64,000 nt of DNA from Marsupella aquatica (lineage: Eukaryota; Marchantiophyta): the NCBI GenBank assembly GCA_973895155.1, contig OZ316891.1, forward strand, positions 25,172,001-25,236,000. Direction: 5' to 3'. Both the position numbers and the translations under genes were made by a program. Below, one piece after another: positions 32,353 through 44,671 of the stretch. The notes under the pieces are model-generated. The model made no database searches, had not been told where the DNA came from, and worked only from the letters and a program-made list of their open reading frames with translations. Every line of letters starts with the position of its first letter. The stretch's first letter is position 1.

Positions 32353-35300
32353 TGTGGTGCGTCCCATGGCTCCCTAAACCCAAGAAACCCCCCAGCTCAA
32401 GCCGATTCCCGCAGGTTTCGTGCTTGGCGAGGCCGTTTCCACGGCTTAGCGGCATGGGACGCTGCTAACCTTCTACTACTACTATTAACATTTTACACAC
32501 ATATACTGGACAGATCCTTCATCGGGTCATGAGATACGTAGCCGGCCTAATATAGGCCTTCCCCTGTCTTCCCCTGTCTTCTTGTTAGGTATGTTTGGAT
32601 TCCGCCGCCGGAATGATCCCCAATAGGCTTGGTTAAGCCGCTAAGACCTCTCTCAGCTCGACACATCCAACTCTCACTCCCCTGCTTACTTTCCTTCCTT
32701 CTGTTGATGTGGGCACTCTTCACACAAGTTAATGCGACACACAAATAGCAAAATGACTCATTTTGACTGAGTCATACCATGCACTTGCCATACAAACAGT
32801 ACATCTCATACACAAGTTCTGCGAACTAAGCCGTGAGGCCAACTCTATTCAGCTCTTAGGCATGAGGAAACATGAATATACACAAGGGTCACTGTATGAC
32901 TAACCGAGAGCTTCTCGTACTACTTGATCCCAGCCCGGCTGGTGCAAACTAAAAACTTGCTAAAGAAGAGGCCCTGAGCTCCCCGCTGCCCAGGTACTTA
33001 TCCTGGTAGTGGATCCGCCATTCTTTGCATCGTAAGCCTAATCTACCTGACAGTAATCTACTTGCCCGAATCTACCTATGTACAGCAAGGCAGGAGCACA
33101 AGTGTTGCTCCTACCAGTGGGACCGCAATCCCACTAAGCTAAGTGTCAGGGCCGCTCCTGGTTCTGATCCTAATCCTAAACGTGGAGATCCGCGCCCGCC
33201 CTGCCCACTCACGCCTCCTCCCTCCACGTCCGCCCTCCCTAAAAGGAACGGCGCCCTTGCACCGTCACGACACCGGTGGTGGATCCTCAATGGACGCCCC
33301 CAACACTTCCTCCTCAGCCACTGCCGTTGGCCCGCCTACTGACAGATTACCTGCCCTTGACCGAGTCAACTCTCCATCGGCCTGACTGGGTCCACCTTCG
33401 GCTTCAGCCTCGACACCGGCCTCGGCAATACCCACGGCTTCGGCCTCAGCCACTCCCACGGCTTCGGCTTCAGCCACTCCCTCGGCTTCGGCCTCCCCTT
33501 CCCCTAGGGTAGTTGGATCCTTAGCCGTGACCCTGTCTGGGGTCGGTGCTGGGTCTACCTCCTTGATCACCACGGCCTGTGAAGTCGTATTACTCCTTGA
33601 CCCTGAAGGTTTCCGCTTCTTCTTCGTTGGTGGCTCGGCAGCTGGTCCCTTCCCCTTCCCACTTACTTCCGGCACTGGTGCAGTTGGCGCGGCTTGTCCT
33701 TCAGCAATTACCACCCCTGGTAACTGGTTTGTCCCAACGGGAGATGGACCTGCTGCAGCTAAGCATTTAAATACTGCGGCTTGTTTCTTCAGCCGCTCTG
33801 TTTGGTTGTCGGCCCGCCGCTGTAGGTTCTCCATCTTCCTCGTGATTTCCTCCAACTCCTCTTGGGTTTCATCCAGGTCCTTACGTGCCCCCTCCAGCTC
33901 GTTTTTGGCCTCCTCCTGCTCCCTGTGGGCTTCCTCCAATTCCTTCTTCAAGGTAGCCCTCTCCTCCCGGGTTGCTCTTAGCTCCTTGTCGAGCTCTGCA
34001 ATGATGACAGACTCCATCTGGTTCATCTTGGCGTAAGTCTGTTCGAGCATCTCGTCCTTCTCCCTTAGGTCGGCCTTGAAGCTGGCCGTCAGGGACGCAA
34101 GCTCCTGCTGCAGCGCCATAATCCCTTGATAGGATTTCCCTAACTCGACCTCCTTCTGCTCAAGGGCTCCGCGGATTTTCTCGAGCTCCCCTTTCAACGC
34201 CCATTCCTTTCTTTGGGTCTCCGCCATGGCCCGGCTGTTGGCTGTTATGTGGGCCTCCTCTGTATTCTTCAGCTCTTGCTTCCACTTCTCCCTCTCTTTG
34301 ATCGTGTCGGCCAACTCTTCCTGCGTCTGAGTCAGTTTATCCTTGATATTCTGATTATCAGCCTGCGCGGTGTCCAACTGCCCCTGCATGATGTTCAGCT
34401 CATGTCGTTTAATCCGCAGTTCATCTTGGGCTTTCTTGGCCGCCCTTAGATCTTCAATCTCGGCTTCCATCCTCCTAAGCCGCCGAATGACCTCGTCCTT
34501 CTTGCTTCTCTCTAAAGCCACCGCTTCTTCTAATTGGTGCTTCTCCAACTGCTCCCTATGGAAAAAGGGTCCTACCTCCAACTCCTCTCCAAAGATGCCG
34601 AGCGCAAGTTCCCCACACATCTCACCATACTCCATGGCTCTATTCTTAGCGTAGGTGGAGTAAGTAGAAGTGATCGGCATCGCCCATCGTGGCCTCTGCT
34701 CCCAAGCCGTCCTGCGGATCTCTTCAATCGTGGCTAGAGGTTTGCTTCCTTTTTCGGCTAGCCGCCTGATGTCCTCCGGCCAATCTCCTCCTGGTAAATC
34801 CTTTTCCTTAGCCAGGGCGGCCTCCTCCTCCTTCTTGATTCGCTCCTAAAATTCCTGCACCGTCTGTTTTATGCCGTCGAAGCTCGGGGGAGCAACATCT
34901 GGTGGGGGAGACTCAGGGCTACTCTGCTGGTTGGGGTCCCCTCGCACTACCCTTGGAAGTGTGGGGACAAACCGGCCACAGGTCCTTACTCCTGGAACGT
35001 GATGGTCCGACCCATAGCCGGAATTATCATGGCTGCAGTCCTCCACTGCCTCCTCTACCTCTTGGACGTCCGGCTTCTCCCTCTCCTCTTCGTCGGTAGG
35101 AGCTTCAGGCAATTCTGCCTCAGATTCGGAGCTTGAGGTTCCCACGTACATTCGAACACCTGGCTTGGATTCCGGCCTGATTCTCTCCTTGTCTCCAGCA
35201 AAGGGGTTTTCTCTTGTGAGCCGGTGTAGGCCTACCTCTGTAGTAGTGTCCTGCATTGTTGCCGTTGCCGTTGTTGTTGCCGATGCCGATTTCTTTTCTT

Positions 35301-37003
35301 TCTCCAGTAGTTTCAGCAGACTCTGCATGCCTGGTTGCTGCATCGGCAAGTCTTCCTTCCTGGGCCTAAACACCTGCTCGATCGTAGGACTAACAGGTGG
35401 TTGAGGCTTCTCAGCCAACGGCCTCGGCGTTGGAGCTTCCTCGGGTGCCCTTACCTGCAGGGGAAGTACCGGGGCAAAAGTCTGACCTCTGGCATACCGG
35501 CACAACAGCGGCATGTGATAGCCAAGCCGCGACACGCTCCCCATGCCGATTACCTGCTGCTCCTCCTTTAAGATCTTCTTCAATTGGTTGAGGAGGTACC
35601 CGTTGTAGTCCCGGCTTGGGTCTGGCCTTTCTGCCAGATAGACCTGTGCCTTGCCGATCTCTGCCCTCGGCAAGTTACAATGCATGGTCACCCGCAAGAA
35701 GTCGATCATCTCTCCTATGTGCGGGTTGGTGCAGGTGTTCCGGAAGAAGCCATTCTTCGTTGATGGCCCGGGGAACGACCGGAACTCCTTGTCAGGCAGG
35801 GTCTTCCTGGTATCAACTTTGGTCTTATTGCCTATCGGCAAGCCAAACACTTCGGCAATTACCTTGGGAGTAAGATAGAAATCCTTCCCATATATCCTTG
35901 TGCAATTGGTCTCGGGTTCCCATGACCCCACGAATTCTAATAGGTCTGACTCCGGTACCTCCGGCTTCAGCCATGGTAATCTTACAAAGGCCTCCAAGCC
36001 GGATCCGGCCATGAAGCCTTGGTACTTCTTGGTCTGCATGGCCGTAAAGCATGCATCCTCCTCCCGTGCAAAATGTAGTTGCACCTCCACCGGTAGGGTT
36101 GCCGCCCAGCCCTTCCAGGTGTCATCCCTGGTTGGAATGGCCTTGATGGGATCGACCTCCTCCTCTTCGGCTTCTCCCTGCCTCCTGCTCTGCTGCTCGG
36201 CTGGCTTCTTTGGTGCCGCCGACCTCGTTCTTTTTGCCGGGGTGGCTTCATCGTTGACGGCTCCCTTCCTCTTCATCTCTGCTGCCGTGGAGGTTTCTCC
36301 TAGCACCGTTGCCTGGGTCCACCTTTCCGTGCTACCCTTTAATTCCCAGTGTATGTCGTTGCAGTTCTTGATGGCCTCTCGGATGCCGACGACGCTGTCT
36401 TTGCAAAACAGAAGATCGTCGAGTTGATTGGAAGTAGGCGTCCACAGGAACTCGTCCTTGATGAGTTCGCCTCCTAAGAAAGCCGTCTTCTGCAGCTCCC
36501 ACAATCGAGCAAGCTCCTGCCGTTCTCGAGCTGCCCTTTCTGACTCCTCGTCCTCGTAAGTCTTGATGTACTCAGTTGCCCGTTCGAACAGGCATCCCCA
36601 GAAATGTGCCGCTTGATTGACGTTGCTCATACCCTCCTTAGGTCGATCGTCGGTATCTACTCTCTCCCCGAGTGCTTGCCTAAGCAGCTGACAGTAGTTG
36701 GCCTCCCGTAGTCGTCTGCCTAGTTCGTGCTCGCAAATGAGCCACCATCTCCTGCAAGCGCTCCTTACCCCTCTCCTTTGCCGGTCCTTCTTCCCGTTGA
36801 TCCTTCCTAGCCGCCGACGCTTAACGCGCCCTAACCCTAATCGGGTTTTCACCCTCAGCCTTACCTCCGGCCTCTGCCCGGGTTCCATGGTTGCCCCTAA
36901 TTGTTTATATTTTCCTTGTTTTGTCACTATACTAAGGTGTTCCTAGGGTGCCTTCCTGCTTTACCCACTTAACCGGCCGAGTGATTCCTGTCTAGGCATC
37001 ACA
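32353..37003 (-). repeat. 5' LTR, 4,651 bp
   Basis: TGTGATGCCT at 37003 to GCACCACA at 32353 on the minus strand. Holds the LTR ORF (36888-33265, minus) and the TGACTCA/TGAGTCA inverted repeat (32753-32775). Nearly identical to the 3' LTR. Confidence 0.95.
33265..36888 (-). pseudogene. LTR-encoded coiled-coil protein in the 5' LTR, one TAG
   Basis: 1,208 codons from the ATG at 36888 (minus) to 33265, interrupted only by TAG at 34846-34848 where other copies have CAG. The identical stop in the 3' LTR shows it was already present when this element copied itself, so transposition did not need full-length protein from its own LTR. A partial protein from the ATG near 34680 (coiled coil and tail) remains possible. 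Confidence 0.9.
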
Positions 37004-37194
37004 ATCATGAAATCCCCTACCTTCAAACCAAATCGGCTTGCTACTTCATGCTCCTTAGTGACTCGAACACTGTCTCCCTCAATCTGACGAAAAACAACAA
37101 CATCCCTGGTTACTGATCGGATTATCACAAGAGAAGCCATGTGTCCCAAATCCACACTGGGAATGTTAGTCCCCAGGCCTTCGGCTTTATACAT
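37004..37194 (-). pseudogene. Mutator-like transposase, N-terminal segment
   Basis: Minus-strand start of the transposase gene: ATG at 37194, then about 63 codons ending at the ATCAT target site of the retrotransposon. The frame resumes at 21340 with YEEREDG. Residues VRVTKEHEVASRFGLKVGDF suggest a small beta-rich DNA-binding fold (B3- or AbrB-like hairpin), a weak inference. An upstream start cannot be excluded. Confidence 0.55.
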
Positions 37195-37600
37195 CAGACA
37201 TTAAAGTCTTGGTACCACTTTATGCCAATAATACCGCACTTTCAGGCTTAGAACTTGGGTGGTACATCAGACGTTAAAGTACCCGTACTTTACGCCAAGA
37301 ATACCGTTCCAAACAACGTGCGTACCATATAACGATCATAGAATCCGGAGCGTACATATAACAATTGTACCACAAAGAAGGTACCTATTTGCTAGCGGCC
37401 GCCAAGAAGGTACAGATTCTGCACATGTACAAGGTACATATTTGCCAGCAGCCGCCAAGAAGGTACATGCAAACTCTGGGGATGTAGTATATTCTCCAAG
37501 ATTCCGTCCGGCCTTGCCTAAAACATTTCTTCTTCTTCCGTCGTGTGGCTTATAATCCCCTCTACAAATATGCTTGACTTGAAGGATCAATAAATAGCCT
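37195..37600. other. Gene-free spacer with short direct repeats upstream of the transposase
   Basis: No coding region is supported. Two imperfect copies of a block (ACATCAGACATTAAAGT near 37191, ACATCAGACGTTAAAGT near 37263) are followed by copies of GCCGCCAAGAAGGTAC (near 37397 and 37452). This is the expected promoter side of the minus-strand transposase gene; the repeats could be binding sites, but there is no direct evidence. Confidence 0.5.
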
Positions 37601-38963
37601 TCCGACTTCCTACTCGGCGAGGGTCTCTGACATGCGGTCGCGCTATCTGGCGAGCCTCTTTGTGGTGGATTAGGGACTTCCTTGGTCATTGAGTGTCATT
37701 TACTTTTCATCCCAAGTCATTCTCGGCGGGGGTCTCCGAGATTCTAAGATGGATTCTCATAGACTTTTACCTAGAATCCTACTCGGTGAGGGTGTTTGAC
37801 ATGCGGTCGCGCTATCTGGCGAGCCTCTTTGTGGTGGATTAGGGACTTCCATGGTCGTTGAGTGTCATTTATTTTTCATCCCAAGTCATTCTCGGCGGGG
37901 GTCTCCGAGATTCTGAGATGGATTCTCATAGACTTTTATCTAGAATCCTACTCGGCAAGGGTCTCTGACATGCGGTCGCGCTATCTGGCGAGCCTCTCTA
38001 TGGTGGATTAGGGACTTCCTTGGTCGCTGAGTGTCATTTACTTTTCATCCCAAGTCATTCTCGGCGGGGGTCTCCGAGATTCTGAGATGGATTCTCATAG
38101 ACTTTTATCTAGAATCCTACTCGGCGAGGGTCTCTGACATGCGGTCGCGCTATCTGGCGAGCCTCTCTGTGGTGGATTAGGGACTTCCTTGGTTGCTGAG
38201 TGTCATTTACTTTTCATCCCAAGTCATTCTTGGCGGGGGTCTCCGAGATTCTAAGATGGATTCTCATAGACTTTTACCTAGAATCCTACTCGGCGAGGGT
38301 CTCTGACATGCGGTCGCGCTATCTGGCGAGCCTCTCTGTGGTGGATTAGGGACTTCCTTGGTCGCTGAGTGTCATTTACTTTTCATCCCAAGTCATTCTC
38401 GGCGGGGGTCTCCGAGATTCTGAGATGGATTCTCATAGACTTTTACCTAGAATCCTACTCGGCGAGGGTCTCTGACATGCGGTCGCGCTATCTGGCGAGC
38501 CTCTCTGTGGTGGATTAGGGACTTCCTTGGTTGCTGAGTGTCATTTACTTTTCATTCCAAGTCATTCTTGGCGGGGGTCTCCGAGATTCTAAGATGGATT
38601 CTCATAGACTTTTACCTAGAATCCTACTCGGCGAGGGTCTCTGACATGCGGTCGCGCTATCTGGCGAGCCTCTCTGTGGTGGATTAGGGACTTCCTTGGT
38701 CGCTGAGTGTCATTTACTTTTCATCCCAAGTCATTCTTGGCGGGGGTCTCCAAGATTATGAGATGGATTCTCATAGACTTTTATCTAGAATCCTACTCGG
38801 CGAGGGTCTCTGACATGCGGTCGCGCTATCTGGCGAGCCTCTCTGTGGTGGATTAGGGACTTCCTCGGTCGCTGAGTGTCATTTACTTTTACCTAGAATC
38901 CTACTCGGCGAGGGTCTTTGACATTTAGTTTCCACCCTAAATTATTCTCGGTGGGGGTCTCTG
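37600..38963. repeat. 169-bp satellite, about 8 units
   Basis: ACTCGG landmarks fall at 37612, 37781, 37950, 38119, 38288, 38457, 38626 and 38795, exactly 169 bp apart, followed by a truncated unit at 38903. Each unit contains two hairpin-core motifs (CTCGGCGAGGGTCTCTGA and CTCGGCGGGGGTCTCCGAG). Confidence 0.97.
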
Positions 38964-39119
38964 AGATGGACTCGGGTCATTTGGGCAACAGTATTTGTAC
39001 TCGGCAAGCCTCTCTGAGATGGTAGATTTGTATGGACACGCGATCCATACAAAATTACATTGTAAAAACATTCAAAAGTACTGTACGGTCAGTTTTTGCA
39101 TGCACTTTTGGGTTCATCC

Positions 39120-41345
39120 TTGTATTTTGGCGAGGGTCTGACGTCGAATGTGGGATAGAACCAATTTGGGTCCTTCATTTGAAACGGAATACCCTTAATT
39201 TCATCTCGGAGAGGGTCTCTGAGAGACACAGTGTATGTTGTAGCTAACCCTTTGAAACTGTTAACAGGGTCCACAAGTGGTGTCATCTGGCCAAAGTACG
39301 CCCACGACTCCATCTCAGAGAGGGTCTCCAAGAGGCTGGGTCTCATTTGGCAACCTTTCTGACCCAATATGCGATCTGGGAGAACTGCTCTCTGGCCACT
39401 TGGGGCACACGGCTCCATCTCAGAGAGGGTCTCCGAGCGATTGGGTTGCAATCTCGCTTCCCTTTCCACCCAAGACGCGATTGACAATTTTTGTCGTCTG
39501 GCCGTTCGGGCCACACCACTCCATCTCAGAGAGGGTCTGTGACATCGGATGTTGGATAGAACCATTTTTGGGTCCTTCCTTTGAAACGGAATACCCTTAA
39601 TTTCATCTCGGAGAGGGTCTCTGAGAGACACAGTGTATGTTGTAGCTAACCCTTTGAAATTGTTAACAGGGTCCACAAGTGGTGTCATCTGGCCAAAGTA
39701 CGCCCACGACTCCATCTCAGAGAGGGTCTCCAAGAGGCTGGGTCTCATTTGGCAACCTTTCTGACCCAATATGTGATCTGGGAGAACTGCTCTCTGGCCA
39801 CTTGGGGCACACGGCTCCATCTCAGAGAGGGTCTCCGAGCGATTGGGTTGCAATCTCGCTTCCCTTTCCACCCAAGACGCAATTGACAATTTTTGTCGTC
39901 TGGCCGTTCGGGCCACACCACTCCATCTCAGAGAGGGTCTGTGACATCGGATGTTGGATAGAACCATTTTGGGTCCTTCCTTTGAAACGGAATACCCTTA
40001 ATTTCATCTCGGAGAGGGTCTCTGAGAGACACAGTGTATGTTGTAGCTAACCCTTTGAAACTGTTAACAGGGTCCACAAGTGGTGTCATCTGGCCAAAGT
40101 ACGCCCACGACTCCATCTCAGAGAGGGTCTCCGAGAGGCTGGGTCTCATTTGGCAACCTTTTTTACCCAATATGCAATCTGGGAGAACTGCTCTCTGGCC
40201 ACTTGGGGCACACCGCTCCATCTGAGAGAGGGTCTCCGAGCGATTGGGTTGCAATCTCGCTTCGCTTTCCACCCAAGACGCGATTGACAATTTTTGTCGT
40301 CTGGCCGTTCGGGCCACACGACTCCATCTCAGAGAGGGTCTGTGACATCGGATGTTGGATAGAACCATTTTTGGGTCCTTCCTTTGAAACGGAATACCCT
40401 TAATTTCATCTCAGAGAGGGTCTCTGAGAGACACAGTGTATGTTGTAGCTAACCCTTTGAAACTGTTAACAGGGTCCACAAGTGGTGTCATCTGGCCAAA
40501 GTACGCCCACGACTCCATCTCAGAGAGGGTCTCCGAGAGGCTGGGTCTCATTTGGCAACCTTTCTGACCCAATATGCGATCTGGGAGAACTGCTCTCTGG
40601 CCACTTGGGGCACACTGCTCCATCTCAGAGAGGGTCTCCAAGCGATTGGGTTGCAATCTCGCTTCCCTTTCCACCCAAGACGCGATTGACAATTTTTGTC
40701 GTCTGGCCGTTCGGGCCACACCACTCCATCTCAGAGAGGGTCTGTGACATCGGATGTTGGATAGAACCATTTTGGGTCCTTCCTTTGAAACGGAATACCC
40801 TTAATTTCATCTCGGAGAGGGTCTCTGAGAGACACAGTGTATGTTGTAGCTAACCCTTTGAAATTGTTAACAGGGTCCACAAGTGGTGTCATCTGGCCAA
40901 AGTACGCCCACGACTCCATCTCAGAGAGGGTCTCCAAGAGGCTGGGTCTCATTTGGCAACCTTTCTGACCCAATATGCGATCTGGGAGAACTGCTCTCTG
41001 GCCACTTGGGGCACACGGCTCCATCTCAGAGAGGGTCTCCGAGCGATTGGGTTGCAATCTCGCTTCCCTTTCCACCCAAGACGCGATTGACAATTTTTGT
41101 CGTCTGGCCATTCGGGCCACACCACTCCATCTCAGAGAGGGTCTGTGACATCGGATGTTGGATAGAACCATTTTGGGTCCTTCCTTTGAAACGGAATACC
41201 CTTAATTTCATCTCGGAGAGGGTCTCTGAGAGACACAGTGTATGTTGTAGCTAATAGGGTCCACAAGTGGTGTCATCTGGTCCACAAGTGTTGTCATCTG
41301 GCCCACGACTCCATCTCAGAGAGGGTCTCCGAGAGGCTGGCGACC
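39120..41345. repeat. 401/402-bp satellite, about 5.5 units with internal subrepeats
   Basis: GAAACGGAAT landmarks at 39181, 39583, 39984, 40386, 40787 and 41188 give periods of 402, 401, 402, 401 and 401 bp. Each unit has about five copies of an ATCTCAGAGAGGGTCTC core. Long ORFs on both strands recur in every unit because the unit lacks stops; they are not genes. Confidence 0.96.
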
Positions 41346-41421
41346 TTTTTGACCCAAGAAGCGTACTTTTCTACCATGAAGTTCGCTAGAGTGTTGGACT
41401 TTTTTCTACTTCTCATATTTT

Positions 41422-41437
41422 ACCCTAAACCCTAAAC
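41422..41437. repeat. Telomere-like tract (CCCTAAA)2
   Basis: TACCCTAAACCCTAAA lies just right of the 401-bp satellite. A matching tract lies beside the left satellite at 342-360, in the same orientation. Confidence 0.75.
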
Positions 41438-41439
41438 AT

Positions 41440-42440
41440 AATTGGCCGCCTTTATTAAGTCTCCTCCAACAAACCCTCCTTGATCTTGTTGACTTGTGCT
41501 CTTCCCCCTTCTCTTAACCCCAATTTCCTCTTTTAGTTAAGCCACCCAAATGATAATGCATGTGGGCAACCATTTCCTCTTTGAGCTGACACACCGAGAT
41601 GTTGACACGTCTTAGTAGGCCTCGGAATGAAATGACAGCAAGGGTCTCCTACATTCGGACTCATTTGAGTTGTAGGCTGAAGTCCCTAATTGTACCCTAA
41701 ATGTACCCTAAACTCTCTTGTACTAGTGGTGGTCAGTACTCGCGTTAGCATTGTGTACTTTCTTGTTTGGGCCGTTAACATGTACGTATCAAAATATAGT
41801 TAGGATCTCCCGTATCTATTGCGTACTTTAGTGTTGTGCAGTACGTGCGGTACGTTATTCCTTGAAGTGGATGTCGTTCCTTCCTTGTCACTCTTCCACG
41901 GTGTGACACCTTAGGTTTGGCGCTCGTCTTTATCACTAATCCTCGGACCTTCTCACTCTGCCTCACTCTTTTGCGTCCCTTACTCGTTCGCGCTCTAATC
42001 CGCGCTCTTCCTCAATCTTTGCATATTGGTCTTGTGCAATCTCTCACTTCTCCGTGCTCACATCCGCATTGTTCCTGCTCTTCTTTAGTCGTCCCACTCA
42101 CGGTAAACTCTCCTGTGCAACCCTGTTATCGTGTCTACTGGATTGCGTTGGTGTTTTGAGGCAGTGAGCGTGTGGTAGCTTCTCCGTGAGCGTTTAGGCA
42201 ACATTTTCTTGTGAGCATTTGCGACAGTGATTTGCCGTGAACGTTGGTGATTCTCTCAGGTTTTTCTCTTGGCTCCCCCTTTTTCTTGATATGTAAAATC
42301 CATTTGTAGATGAATCAAATGTGTGATAGGCTAGACCCCGCGTATCCTTGAAAACTGGCTCTCTCGGCGGGGCTCGCTGAGATCTTGTCAGGTTTATAGG
42401 TCGAGCTATTGCCGAGTAATAACTCTTTCATTTCTCATGT
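41440..42440. other. Gene-free region upstream of the ParB/methylase/Ulp1 gene
   Basis: No supported coding region. It contains single hairpin-core copies (about 41638, weak; 42360-42382, CTCGGCGGGGCTCGCTGAGAT). A frame reading KVKIPKRKDS begins near 42450 after a possible splice acceptor, so a short 5' exon of the downstream gene may lie here. A promoter for that gene is expected here but cannot be pinpointed. Confidence 0.5.
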
Positions 42441-42525
42441 AATCTAAGGTCAAAATACCAAAGAGGAAAGACTCGACTGGAGCTGGACCTGCCGACAGCC
42501 AAACTTCTCAGCGGAGTAAGAAACC

Positions 42526-43162
42526 ATGATCCAAGTCTCCTTCGCCAGTCACGTCTCGACTGACGCGCTCACAGGTGGTCCACTTATGGAGTCAGTCGAC
42601 TCTAGGAGGAAGTTTGAGCCAAAGCAAATATCATTTGAGCCTATTGGAGTGGCAGAATTGGCTGATATTGCTGAGAAGGGAGCCTGGGAGTCTATCATCT
42701 CCAAGTATGAGACAAAGTTTAGTAAGGATCCGCCCCGGATCCCCTTGTGCCGGCTCATGCCAATGGAGGCAGTGAGGAATCTTCAGGATGAGTCGGTTGC
42801 AAAATTAAAAAAAGGATTCAAAGAGAGCGGCTATGTTGTGAAGCTCAACGAGTTCCACATTACTGAGTTCAATGAAATTGGAGAAACGCAGACAGTGACA
42901 GACTTCAAGCCATTTTGGGACCCTCTATGGACTCAGCTCAATGAACAGTTTGAGCAAGAGTGCGATGCATCAAAGGAGTTCAAAGTCCTTAAGGACAAGA
43001 TGTTTTGGTTTTTGATGGAAACCACAGATACACAGCCTGGTCCGCAGTTGCTTCTGAGTATCCGGATCAATTGCAATACCATCCGTGCGTCAGATTCTCT
43101 CTTTTGAACGCTGGGAAGGACGGATTCAAGAAGGTTGAGCAAGCAATGCACGCTCTCAACTC
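42526..43162 (+). pseudogene. ParB/sulfiredoxin-like domain exon of a composite gene
   Basis: First recognisable exon. The stretch IPLCRLMPMEAV...LQDESVAKLKKGFKESG has the layout of a ParB N-terminal domain. The motif DGNHRYTAW is encoded at 43014-43040 in another frame, so one small indel lies near 43005-43013. The DGNHR box is the nucleotide-binding hallmark of the ParB/Srx superfamily. The exon ends at a consensus donor (GTAAGT at 43163), and the phase matches the next exon (43281). Coding-like residues upstream of 42526 in another frame suggest a second indel near the start. ParB-like domains fused to DNA methylases are common in bacterial and phage proteins; here the fusion is in an intron-bearing eukaryotic gene. 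Confidence 0.65.
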
Positions 43163-43280
43163 GTAAGTACTCTCATTTGCGTCTTTTTGCAAAATGTGAT
43201 TACCCGTTTGTGTAAACCTTGTGTGCCATCTTGGAGAGCCTCTCTGAAATTGCCGCTATGAGTACTGTTTGTATTTTCAG

Positions 43281-44611
43281 GATAAGTGCGACTGTCATAA
43301 AGACGTCTTGGTTTAATGACGCTGATCGGGTTGCAAAGCTATTGAACACTCCATTGGAGGAGTACAGTTTGCTCATGTCAAATGAGACAATGGAGGCTTT
43401 CATGAAGGCCCGAAATCGAGGACATGGGAAGACTTGGTACTCGAAGAATATGACAAAAGAAGCCGTTGTGTACATCATGTCTTGGTCAAACATTGAAGCG
43501 GGACAAATCAATATCTCCAAGGAGATGGCACAAGACGCAGCTCGTGGGCACCCGTGGAGTGTGAAGAGAACTGAGGAGGAGACGGAGGCAATGATTATTG
43601 TTGCATGCAAGGCCTGGGACAACAAGTTCCCCAAGCTTGCGGCCTGCGTGAATCCGGCCAATGGAGACCAGTTCATGCCGGTATGTCGGCAGTTGTATCA
43701 CAAGTTGTCAAAGGACGCCAAGCAAGGTGTGATGAATGTACAGGTTGGCTTGGACAGGGTCCGCTTGTTTGCTGGGGCTTGGGTAACTGTAGAGTGCAGA
43801 GTAAAGCTATTGAAAGCTCATTTTGGAACGGAGGAGGAGAAGAGTATGTATCACCATCCACGTAGCAATGGTGATGCTGCAATTAGATCCTGGTTAGCGG
43901 TCTGGTCAATGTGGTGTTACATTGACCACGTTGGTTGTGTGATTTTGACCGATTTTGCTGCAAAGGCCTACCAAAGACAGATGTACCGTGAGTTTTCCGG
44001 GACAAAGGAGGAATTTGCAGAGCTATACAGAAGGCTTTATCGAGCTTATGTGCAAGAGAAATCACTGAAACTAGGCGGGGAAATTTGGATTGACGGAAAG
44101 GCCACGGTCTTGTTAAAAGAATTGTGGAAAAAGTGAACAAAGAGGTGCGTGACAAGATTTATAATCAATCAGGAGAACATGAATGCATCCGTATTGAAAG
44201 AGCTGCCATGGGCACTCACATCTTGGATGGAGCCGAAAGGGAGCCTTAGCATGTATCCATGTGATGGCCAAATTCCTAATGGCAGAGTAGTCTGCGATTG
44301 GGAACGTCAAAACTGCCCATGGTATATGGAATACCGTGACTGGAATACTTTTATCGATGACGCTGAGAAGGAGTGTGCAATGAAGCTGAAGGACCAACAG
44401 GAGCCTACAAATTACTACGATATATCCAAGCTGCGACAATTGACGGACTCTATGCCCCAGGCAATAGCGTTGGAGGCCATAATCCCAATGGACCCAGCCT
44501 ATGATGGGAAAAAGCCCCAAAAGGAAGGAGGCGAGAAGAAGGTCGACAAGGAACAATCCGCCGAGGCCAGTCAGTCAGATTCTATAAGCACTCCAACAAA
44601 GACCCCATCAG
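43281..44611 (+). pseudogene. Helical middle exon of the ParB/methylase/Ulp1 gene
   Basis: Joins the ParB exon in phase across a 118-nt intron (43163-43280, GTAAGT...TTTTCAG). About 285 codons of mixed helical protein run to a frameshift region near 44130-44250, where coding passes through a second frame (VNKEVRDK...) and back to the frame that ends at 44611. Contains DWERQNCPWYMEYRDW. It ends in a Lys/Glu-rich stretch and a donor at 44612. I recognise no family. Confidence 0.55.
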
Positions 44612-44671
44612 GTATTACTCAATTCCTTTCGAATCAGGTGGTGGCTTGCATTGGAAAAAACCTTGGCTAGG

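Larger units (their letters stand above)
21341..37003 (-). mobile_element. Complete Ty3/gypsy LTR retrotransposon with ORF-bearing LTRs
   Basis: 15,663 bp flanked by ATCAT at 21336-21340 and 37004-37008. On the minus strand the order is 5' LTR (37003-32353), primer site, gag-protease, pol (RT, RNase H, integrase), polypurine tract, 3' LTR (26140-21341). The gene order with RT before integrase marks it as Ty3/gypsy, and no chromodomain is seen after integrase. The two LTRs are nearly identical, and most differences I see are C/T or G/A, so the insertion is recent. It sits in the N-terminal exon of the transposase gene, whose frame continues across ATCAT. Pol has a frameshift in the integrase N-terminus, so this copy is probably not autonomous. 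Confidence 0.95.

Noticed and set aside
37612-38903. CRISPR-like array
   Set aside because: The units are 169-bp near-identical tandem copies with no variable spacers, in a eukaryotic context.
39089-41254. Repeated ORFs of 107-292 codons on both strands
   Set aside because: They recur once per 401-bp satellite unit and exist because the unit lacks stops. The period is not always a multiple of three, so no frame is kept along the array.
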